NCBI GenBank assembly: GCA_023129805.1
Contig: JAGMBK010000011.1
Span: 1 to 20,714 of the forward strand
DNA: 20,714 nucleotides
From: Candidatus Zixiibacteriota bacterium
Lineage (GTDB): Bacteria > Zixibacteria > MSB-5A5 > SM1-73
Reading direction: 5' to 3'
The position numbers and the translations under genes are program-made. Positions 1-10,000 of this stretch are shown piece by piece (the stretch's first letter is position 1; each line of letters begins with the position of its first letter). The notes beneath the pieces are model-generated. The model had not been told where the DNA came from, made no database searches, and saw only the letters and a list, made by a program, of their open reading frames with translations.

Positions 1-11
1 GGGGGATTTAC

Positions 12-917
12 TTAAAACTCTGCTGACATGGAGATTTTATGGTTCTCGTTCATGAATTGCTCTTTCTCCACCACGTAGCTGTAGTCGAATCTGAAGTTGA
101 AAATCTTCGCTCCGGCTCCCATTGAGAGGGAACCATCATTGATTCCCGCCATGACAGAGACTCCATAATCTGGGTCGAACTCATGATAATACTCACCGCC
201 CATATGATAGGCTACTCCGCTCCGGTCAACGGTCTTGGAGACGTCCAAAGGAATACTGAACCCTGTGTGGGGGTAAAGGACTACTCCAAGTTGTATGTGG
301 GTGGGCACAGTCTCTCCATCTACCTTGGTGCCTATATCTCTTACTACCAGACCACCGGCATATTTAGCTCCGCTGGGAGCAAATCTGCAGCCCACATCAA
401 CACCCACGCCGGTCTTGTTGTAGTCGTCCCTGAGATCCATCTTCGTGTTGACCACCTTGAAGTTTCCACCCACAGCAAAAGTTCTATCTGCGTTTTTCCA
501 GGCACCGGAGAACAGAAAGATATTGTTCATGTCTTTGAATGTCCCCAGGTCTTCATCATTTTCATCGCGTCCCGGGATATCCTCTATCCCTGCATTTAAC
601 CAGGATATTCCCAGGGTTATGCTGTTGAAAGTATATCCGAAGGCGAAAAAGTTATGGACCCGATCAAAGGACATATCATGAGAGTACATGGTGGTCAAGC
701 TTGCCCTCTCGATGTATGCCAGTCCTGCTGGGTTCCAATATCCGGCGGAGGCATCAGTAGCTTCGGCAACGAAGGCACCTCCCATAGCCAGTGCTCTGGC
801 ACCCACACCCATCCTCAACATGGGGAGCATGTGGTTATCATCCGCCCAAGCACCAGAGAGGCACACCACTGACAGCAGGCAAAAGACCACTAGGAATTTA
901 GCTGTTTTGCTTAACAT
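12..917 (-). CDS. PorV/PorQ-family outer-membrane beta-barrel protein
   Basis: The 301-residue product has a signal peptide (basic start, hydrophobic core, likely cut after AWA near residue 25). It then carries the family hallmark GARALAMGGAFVAEATDAS followed by YWNPAGLA. The rest alternates short amphipathic strands with turns and ends in a terminal Phe, as outer-membrane barrels do. In Bacteroidetes, PorV (LptO) is the type IX secretion shuttle that passes cargo to the attachment machinery, and PorQ and UPF0164 proteins are relatives. The start is ATG at 917, with AAAGGAG ten bases upstream; a TTG at 923 is closer to that site and less likely. The gene lies 131 nt downstream of the giant Ig protein on the same strand, and that protein has a sorting-domain-like C-terminus, so a cargo/partner link is plausible. 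No strong promoter is visible between them. Family assignment is firm; the precise role (PorV, PorQ or another paralogue) is not resolved. Confidence 0.85.
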   Translation of the reverse strand: MLSKTAKFLVVFCLLSVVCLSGAWADDNHMLPMLRMGVGARALAMGGAFVAEATDASAGYWNPAGLAYIERASLTTMYSHDMSFDRVHNFFAFGYTFNSITLGISWLNAGIEDIPGRDENDEDLGTFKDMNNIFLFSGAWKNADRTFAVGGNFKVVNTKMDLRDDYNKTGVGVDVGCRFAPSGAKYAGGLVVRDIGTKVDGETVPTHIQLGVVLYPHTGFSIPLDVSKTVDRSGVAYHMGGEYYHEFDPDYGVSVMAGINDGSLSMGAGAKIFNFRFDYSYVVEKEQFMNENHKISMSAEF

Positions 918-964
918 TTTCAATCTTCTCCTTTCCCTTTATATAAGATTAACAAAGTTTCTAA

Positions 965-997
965 TCCTGATCCCCCGCCTTTGGCGGGGGATCAGGA
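965..997. repeat. Perfect hairpin of the CCCGCC-TTT-GGCGGG family
   Basis: A perfect inverted repeat: a 15-bp stem (965-979 with 983-997) closed by the 3-nt loop TTT. The core CCCCCGCC-TTT-GGCGGGGG matches the other hairpins at 1009-1041, 12602-12618 and 12638-12656. It sits between the giant Ig gene and the PorV-like gene, both transcribed leftward. No U-tract follows on either strand, so it is not a standard intrinsic terminator. It could stabilise a processed 3' end or be a REP-like dispersed element. Confidence 0.85.
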
Positions 998-1008
998 CAA
1001 GTCTTTTT

Positions 1009-1041
1009 CCGGGTGGTCCCGCCTTTGGCGGGATCACCCGG
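1009..1041. repeat. Second CCCGCC-TTT-GGCGGG hairpin
   Basis: A 15-bp inverted repeat (1009-1023 with 1027-1041) around the loop TTT, with one non-Watson-Crick position (G1017-type wobble on the plus strand, A-C on the minus strand). Its core is the same as the hairpin 11 nt away, but its outer arms differ (CCGGGTGG against TCCTGATC). It is therefore a second member of a family that shares only the GC core. It starts 8 nt after the stop codon of the giant gene in minus-strand order. Confidence 0.8.
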
Positions 1042-1048
1042 TGAAACT

Positions 1049-4000
1049 TTATTTATCCCTTTTGATTACAGTAATCTTTATTACTGCTGTCTTTGTGGCA
1101 CCGTCGGAATCTTTCGCCTTGATGTAACACAGATAGGTTCCGTTAGCCACAGCAGTTCCACCCTCAGTAGTTCCATCCCAGTATAGGTTTTCACTGGTGG
1201 AAACGTACTGATTGGGAGCAATGGTGGTCACGAACTCGCCAGCGAAGTCATATATCTTGACGGTCACGTGGGCAGACCTGCTCAATCCAAGAATTATGGT
1301 GGTCCTACCCTCTCTCGAATCGAACGGGTTGGGATAGTTGTGAGGCTCCGTAAAGAACAGGTTCTCTTCCTCGGTGTAGAACGTGTTCAAGGAGTCTGGG
1401 GTGCTGCCTGCCTGCACGTAGTTCCCCACACGATCCCAGATGCGGATCTCGACAGATTTCCTACCAGCCGGCGGGTCATACTCGATCACGCCTGCGAGAG
1501 TATCGATGCTGACTCTGTTAGTGCAATCCAGCCCCTGGCAGAGCGTGTCGCCATCCTCGTAGAACTTCAAAGATGACCAATCCACGCCGGACCCTTCTCT
1601 GGTCTTGTCTGATTTAGTGGGATCGACGAGGGTGATCTTTATGGGTCTCTCGGATGTGTTGCCCACGCTGATGGTGGGACCAAAGGCATCCACGTTATAG
1701 CTGCACTTGTAGGCGTCGGGTACATAATTGCCAAACAGATCAGCAGGTCCCGCTCCCGTCGGGCTGGTGCCTGAGTAGACATAGACCATCACGTCCTGAC
1801 CATCAGAGCAGTCTAAGTTGCAGCCCTCCAGAGTGACCTCTCCGGTCTCGGTATTCACGTAGTCCTTGATCACAGGTGCCAGATACCAGCACTCCTCGCT
1901 GCAACCTTCTACCTTGGCGTTCACCGTGGTCCAGTCAACTCCGCTCGGATCGGTGACCGTGAACTTTATGGTCGGATTCTTGGTCACGTAACCGCTGGCA
2001 AAGCTGACCGCAGGACCCTGGCAGTCATCCTTGACCTCAAACGAGTAGGTATTCTGGTTGCCTACCACATCGGTGGCTACCACATCCAGCACGTGCATGC
2101 CAGTTGCCGGGGTGTATTCCCACAATCCGGAAGCTGTGTTATATACTAAAGCACTGGTGACATCCACGCCATCCTCATACAGAAGAACCTCATCCACACC
2201 GGACTTAGCATCCGTAATCTGGAGCTTCACCGGACGGTCGCAAGGATCAGAGCTGTTCGTCCAGGTGATGCTTGGACCATCAGCATCCACCACAAAACTG
2301 CACTGGCGGTATTTTCCACAGTTGCCCTCCAGGTCACAAGGTCCGTCTCCGGTATAGCTGGTGCCGGAGAATACGTAAAGCTCAACCTCCTGACCATCCG
2401 AGCAATCCAGGTGGCAGCCGCTCAGAGTCACCTTGCCGGTCTCAGTGTCGATGTAGTCGGTCAGGTCCGGAGCGTAGTAGTAGCACGCCTCGCTGCATCC
2501 GGTGATATAAGCGTTCACCGTGGTCCAGTCGACTCCGGCCGGATCGGTCACCCAGAAGGTCAGGGTCGGATTCTTGGCCACGTATCCATCGGCAAACTCA
2601 ACCGCCGGTCCTTCGCAATCGGAAGGCAAATCAAAGCTGAACACGTTTACGTTGCCCAGGTTGTCCTTTGCCTCTATGTCTACACGCTGGGTGCCCTCGG
2701 TGGGAGTATACCACCAGAAGTCCGGATTGTGCACGTCCCGCTGGATGGCTTCGGTCAGAGTGCTATCCTCATATACATAGACGGACAGCAGACCTGACAT
2801 ATCATCCGTGATCTGGAATTTCAGCGAAGCATCACACAGAGACGTGTATGCGGGTGTGATGTTGGGACCATCTGCGTCGACAGTGTAGTACTGCCAGAAC
2901 ACGTCTGTGTGGTTGCCCACGCAGTCAGCTATTCCGCACAGGTAGTCGTAATAGTCCGGATACGCACATTCGCCCCCGCACCGACATTCCGGTCCGCCGT
3001 AAACGAAGACGTGCAGATAACCACCGTAGTACTCGAAGGTTTCGTCTACACACACGGTGGTGTCGTTGATCCAGGTAAGCATGGCCGGGGTTATGGTGCC
3101 GATCGGCTGATGGTTGTTCGGATCCGGGCTGTTGGTCTCGTCTCCATACAAATCGATCCAGATGGAGTTCTTGTCTACGCCGGACTCGGTGTCGTTGAAG
3201 TAGATGCAGAAGTGAGGATTCTCTCCCACGTACGCACCCTCAGCGTCGGCGAACCACATGGTCGGCTCGGTGGCATCCACGGTGAAGTCGTAGGTCCTGG
3301 TGCAGGATTGGATGTTGTAATTCATGGCCGTAACCGTTGCAGTGTGTTCACCAGCCGCAAGTGAAGGAGCTGGGAACTTATGATCCTGGTCATAGCAAGG
3401 ATAGTTACTGCTGTTCACGCTCCAGCCCGCTAGGAACTTCCCGGAGTTTCCTTCCGGATGATAACCGGAGTACTCAAAGTTGCCAAATCCTTTAGTCCAT
3501 TTGTCGCAGTCATACTGGCTACCATCATATAACTGGTCATCATCGATCCAGAATTTGATGCTGGACTGATTGATGCCTGAAGTTCCCTGAATGTTATCTT
3601 TGATGACCGTGGTGATGGTTGGAGTCGGGCTGGTGTATCCGCCACAATACGGTGAGATCTCCCTGAAGGCCACCTGCAGGGTGGTATTCTCACATCCGGG
3701 CTCAAGCAGCTGAACTACCACAAACGGGCCCTTCAAACAAGGGGTGGCGAATTCGACCGTATTATTTTCGGTGTTGAATCCTCCCACCGTGGCAGGATAG
3801 AAGATATCGCTAAACTTATACTCTCCTGCAACACAATCCCACCAGGCAACTGCCAGATCCTCTTTGGGTGTCACAACGGTTGAGTCGTAGCACATCTTGA
3901 GTATGGCGTGCTTGCCGGGGTTGAAGCAACAATCTGTGCTGTTTGTGCCAGCTCCAGCCGCCTGGACACCTTCTCCATCGAACGGAGCCGACACCGGTGT

Positions 4001-7000
4001 GCCACAGCAATATTCACAATCGGTGAAGGATATGTGGGTAGCGTAGCCGTTATTATCTCCAATGGGAAGGATATCCGATTGATCTGGATCTATCGGAGCC
4101 CACTGCATCTCAGTAGGAGCCACCCAGATATAACGGTCGCTATCAACTGCTCCACCCTGAACTGTGATCTCAACACAGCCCTCCTGATAGGTGCCGTGAG
4201 TGCCCACATCGGTCTTCACCTTGGCGATGTCGAAGCTGCCCTCCAACAGATAGGTCACGTAGGCAGGTTCCTCTCCGGTGTAAACCTCTATTATTTCAGC
4301 CGTGGGAAGGGTCACCGAGCTGAAGAACTTAGCCGATCCACCGTTCGCTATAGCGGAAGCATCGAAGGAGCCAGCAAACTCGTCTGAGGAACCTATCTCT
4401 GACTGCATATGCACGCACTCATAGCCATAGCTACTACCAGCATAATCATATCTGGCAATCATAACCGGAGTTCTACTGGTGACAGTCTGCTGGACGATGC
4501 CTTGCATATCTCCGGTGCACCAGTTCTTCAGGAAGCTCATGGGGAACAGAACTTCAGGATCGTAGTATGGAGTTAAGCTGCCGTAATACATGGAGAAGTA
4601 TACTACCGGTGCCAGACTGTCATCCTGGTTGGAGCAACTATCGTGAGAGATAACCCTGATCTGGTATATGCCATCTGCCAGACCGGAATAGTCCCATGAG
4701 GTCTTATACAGGTAGTTGCAATATGCACCTACATAAGATGACCAGCCAATAGGTATCCAGTTGGTGGAACCGGAGTCGGCATACTGAAACTGCAGGGTGG
4801 AGACTTTCTCTGATGAGTATCCATATATGTAGTTTCCATCGAATCCGGCAATGGTGGTTATCGGAGCTGTGATATCGTAAACGTAGACTGTCACATACTC
4901 GGAGGTGTCCACATTTCCGAGGCAGTCGGTGGCTTTGACATTGAATTTGTAGCATTCTGAGCATCCTTCAAACTCCAAGCCCGAGGTATTCCACTGTATG
5001 GTGTGGAATCCGTCGTAAGCCGGACTGACCTCAAAGCACTTGGTGTATTCGGTTCCACCCACGCAATCCTCAATGCAAACCTCGATGGAGACAACACCGG
5101 AGTTGTAGCATCTGGTCCAGCCTTCATCCGAGGTGGAATCCATTGCCCACAACTCGATGTCGATGACGTCGCCTAAGGAGATGTCCATGCCATCCGGATT
5201 AGGATCACCCATGATGGAAACTATCTGAGCGAACGGAGCACTGTTGTCTACGGTTATGGTTACCGGATCGGAATCGCCATATCTGCCAGCCGCATTGTAC
5301 ACTCTGGCTATCACGTGATACCGTCCGTCATTCAGCGAGCCGGTGCTCCACTCCACCGAGTACTTGCCACCACTGACAAAGTAGGCAGTGTCGATATCGG
5401 TGTAGGTGTCTGGATAGCCGAAAATGCTCTTGTACTGGAACTCAACCCGGTCCACCGGGATGTCTGAAGTGGCTGTGGCATAAAGCGTGACTGTGCCAGC
5501 TACGTATCCCAAGGTGTCCACCGTATCATCCGGGCATTCTCGCTCGCAGATACGAGGATCATCCAGTACCACGCTGGGCAGTCCGTTAGCAACGGTCACC
5601 CTTATGGTGGGCGGATCGTTATCCACGTTGTTGTCGCAGTCGGTCGCCACCGCTCGCAGGTAATAGACACCGTCATCTACGGTGTTCATGGTATGCCAGA
5701 CATGGTCAAAGTCATTATATAACGAGTCGCAGGTCCCGGTGATGCAAGCGTTGGGATAACCACCGTTGATCGGATACCAGTTGGTGGAGTCTTCATGCCT
5801 GAACTCGTAGCACACCTTGGCAATCTGATACTTGTTCAGAGCCAGTATCGAGAGCTGGACATCACCGTAGACATAGGAATCGTTCCACGGGTTGATTATA
5901 ACTGCCTGAGACGGGGTCACATCCAGGATGTAGAGCGAGATAATGTCTTCAGTAGAGTTGCCCAGACTGTCGTAAAGGACAGCTTTGAGGTTACCTTGCC
6001 ACCAGCCATCCTCCAACTCATACGGATCAAGTGTTCCATCCGTCAGCGGATTGAAGGTGACCGGGTAGTGATTTGGATCAGTGGAGGTTCCCACATGTCG
6101 CCAGCAGGTATCACACACGCTCAAGAACCAGTGTACCTTCATCACTTCGCAGGTATCCTCAGACGGCAGGACTGAAATCTCGGAGGTGATATCATGACCC
6201 GCCTGGACGTAAGCCTTGTCGGCTCCGCCCAACAGGCTGCTGGGATTGACTATGCATATCGGAGGTTCCTGACCCTGATCACACACCTTTGAGATGGCAG
6301 GCTGTGGTGCTTCGCAATCCAGGAAAACTGTCATCCCTGCATCAAAGCCGACAGCCGCATTGAAGGTGGAATCGTCGAACAGACCATCCCCATCATAGTC
6401 AAACATGACCTGGTTCGCCTGGTCTATCGCCCCGATCCTAAAGTCATAGAGCTGGTTGGCGGCCAAGGTGTCGACGTCCTCGTACATGAAAACCCAGATA
6501 TTGGCGTAATAGGCGGGGTCTCCCTGACCGATCCACGACCAGTAGGCGTAAATATCGGGGTCGGAATGTTTCTTGACGTAGAAGTTAACCTCGCTTATGT
6601 CCACTGTGTCATCTAACACCACCGCCTTAAGGGTCAACAACGTATCGCAACTTATCTTGGGTGTCTCATTGCCGCAGGTGTAGTATAGAGGCTCCATAAG
6701 TAGCTGAACGTTAGGTGCCTGACAGTCCACAAACACCTTGACCATGAAGGAGGTATCCGCCACGTAGTATTCGTCATGGGCGATAGCCCTGAAGTAGATG
6801 GTGTCACCATCCTCCACCAGGTCGGTATTATCCCAGCAGGTAGACCAGATAGAGTCGCCAATTACCTCCTCGATCATCTCCCAGGAATCTATACCGTTGG
6901 GGGACCACTGGAATACAACTTCGTTGAAGGTGACCTCGGCACAGAACGCATAATTATACTTCTCGGCTGTAATGGTAACACATCCCTGGCCACTGGTGCC

Positions 7001-10000
7001 AGTGCAACGAATTCTTTGCCATTCAACTGGTTCAGAGATGTATATGCAATGCTCAAGCGGCGGAGGCGGAACGCAAAGCTGTATCTGTAGATTGCCCGTC
7101 TTGTTATTGTCATAATCCTTCGCATAAATGTAGAGGTTTTGGGAGCCTTCCGACCAGCCATCCACGCTGACCCAGATGGTGCAGGGCATGGTGACGTTGT
7201 CCTCATGAAATATTATGTAGCTGGTGTCACTGCCTGGGCCACGCACCTCCACCTCGAACGAGTCGGCTGCGGTAGCGCCATCAACTGTAAAGACCACCTC
7301 GTTCATGACACCCCTCTCGACATCGAAGCCGCAGGAAGTCTGGGGCGAAGGATAGCCATTCACGCTTGTCAGGGTAACTACAGGGAGTGATTCATCCCAG
7401 TAGAACAGGAAATGTCCAGCCCGGAACAGGTCTCCTTCCACCAGGCAGGCGTCATCGTAAGCCATGGTGGTATCTTGGTAGTTGCCTGTCTCATCGCACG
7501 CTACTACGATCAACTCCACCCATCCGGTATAACCCAGACCCCCTATACAGTACACCGAATCGGTGAAGACATAACCGCTACCGAAACGATACATACAGGT
7601 TTGAGTACATTCGGTCCACGGTCCCACAGTTCCCAATCCGTCTATGTCCATCAACCTGTACCACAGGCAGGCACCATCCACATCGTGAGAGGCGGAATCA
7701 GCCACGGCTTTGATCGGGAACCAAGCACCAAAGGTAAGTCCTGAATCCGGCATGGCTATGCAGACATGCGGAGCAGTGCCATCAGTGAAACCTCCTACAA
7801 CAGGACCGAAGTCTCCCAGATTTCCGCAGTCGTCCTCTATTTGGACCTTGAACCTATAATACTGCCCATCCCTGAGCTGTCCGGGTTCGGAACTCCATAG
7901 TTCGATTCTGTCGTCACCACCAGGAAGTGAACCCTGTTCTCCCTTCCAGGTTCCGCCCACAAGCCAGTCAAAGCTTCCGGCTCCGGAATCGCAATACACA
8001 TAGAAGTAGGCCGCATCATTTTCATCAGCACTGGTGTCCCACCAAACCGTCAGCATAGCCCCAGCTATGGGGGTGCACTGGATGGAATCTGGATAAATCC
8101 ACCTGGGTCGACGGGTATCCAGGGTTCGATTCAATCGATTTGTCCTCAAGGCATCTGTGTTTCCTACATCGTCTGTGACCGTTATCAAAACGGTGTAATC
8201 GTAATCCGGCAGAGGAGGATTGGTATTGTTGGTATCCTTACCATCCGCTATGGGTGGTTCCCCTACCTCCCAGAGCAACTCGTACCACCCACCACCGACT
8301 GAATCGAGCGGTTGATCGGCGGGACCATCAATCCCAGCTTCCACCAAGTCGCAAGTTACTGAGACCAAGTCGGAAATGCCGGTAACATTCGCAGAGATCT
8401 TGGCCGAGTCTCCTATGCCAATACAGGAATAAGCGGTGTCCAGATCACGATGATAGTAATATAAAGCATCGGTGATCTCTGGAGGCTCCAGGTCGACCAT
8501 TAAAGGTGTTCCTTTTCGCGAGGTATCCTGATTGCATGCATTATCCTCAGCCCATACCAGAACCTGGTTGTAATTGGAATCCATGCTATCTACGGCCCAT
8601 GGCACGTCCAGACATACTGTTACCCAGAAGTGTTTATTATTGTTCTCCGCATCAGGCATCGCGACATTGCTTCCTTTTCCAAAATGGGACATATCGACCC
8701 ACATCTTTGCTATTTCCCAGTCCGGATTGGAAAGACCCCAGCCGTGTATGGTGATACAATCGTTTAACCCGATTTGACCATCCCCATTGGCATCACCGGA
8801 AGAGGTGAGAAGAATCTGGACTGAATCGATAAGCGGCTTTCGTGTATCTATCTTCAAGGGGAGATCGTCATGCTCCAGACAGGTGGTATCCTGGTTGTCT
8901 GCACTATCAATAGCCCAAGCACACAAAATCCATTGTCCGGTGTCCGCATCGATACCTGGCAGAGCTGTCGTATTTCTAATGTCCGGTATCAGAATGGTTG
9001 TATCGTAAGTGGGATCTTTCAATTTGAGCGCTGACCACAGAAACAACTTATTGGGGTCGACGATGGTGATATCCCCCTTGATGTCAGAATCTATATTGTC
9101 GGCCCAGATCCGCACAGAATCCCCCAGGTCCACCATGCTTGTAGAACAGGTCAGGAAGGGCACCGCGAAATGCAGATCAAATTGAGGACCCTCAGTGTCA
9201 AAACAGAGCCTGTATCTGCAACCCGGGAGCCAGGGATAGAAACCGGTTATACACGGATCTCCCGCAGCCCAATCTGGTCGGTTGTAAATCGTATCCAAAT
9301 TTGTCCAACCAGAAGACAATACCATTCGTCCGGGTTCGATTATTACCTCTAAACATTCCCCCTGATAAAACGAAGGAGCCGCACTCAAACTATCGGTGAA
9401 TGCATCGAGGGCAATGTAGAACAGGTTGGAGTCGGGGTTCAAGGCATAAGGAAGCAAGAGGAACTTAAGCGTGTCATTACTATCAAACGACGGATCTGGG
9501 AGGCTTTTGACATCGATCTCTCCAACCTTGGTATCCGACGCCACCTGGAGTCCTTTACCTCCTCCAGTCTCGGCATACAGACTCAACTTCTCTATGGAGA
9601 ATGCTTTTTGGATGAAGCTTTTTACCGTGATGGACTCCAGAAAATCGCCTGATCCTATACAGTCGATTCTGAAACCTAAAACCGGCGCATCGTCACTGTT
9701 TCTGCCTACCGTTGCCCACGGTACCCAGGTCGTATCCAGATGGGTATTTGGCAAGATGGCAGTCATGGTGAAGGTGCACACAGTTCCTGATAGATTGCAC
9801 GGGTCGGTTGGCGTCAGCTCGACAGTATAAGTGATGCCGGTATCAACACAGGTAGGCTGCCACTCCACATGATCGGCCACTATGGTGGGCGCGTTGCTCG
9901 GAGTCGGGGTGACGTCAGTAATGGTCACTATCACAAGCTGACCCTCTGGATCGGTAGTGACGAAATCAGTGCTAACCATTTTTACATTATACAGACCAGT

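Noticed and set aside
965..1041. Rho-independent terminators between the giant gene and the PorV-like gene
   Set aside because: The stems are strong, but neither is followed by a U-tract on the minus strand (AAAAAG and TTAGAAAC follow), so termination is not supported.
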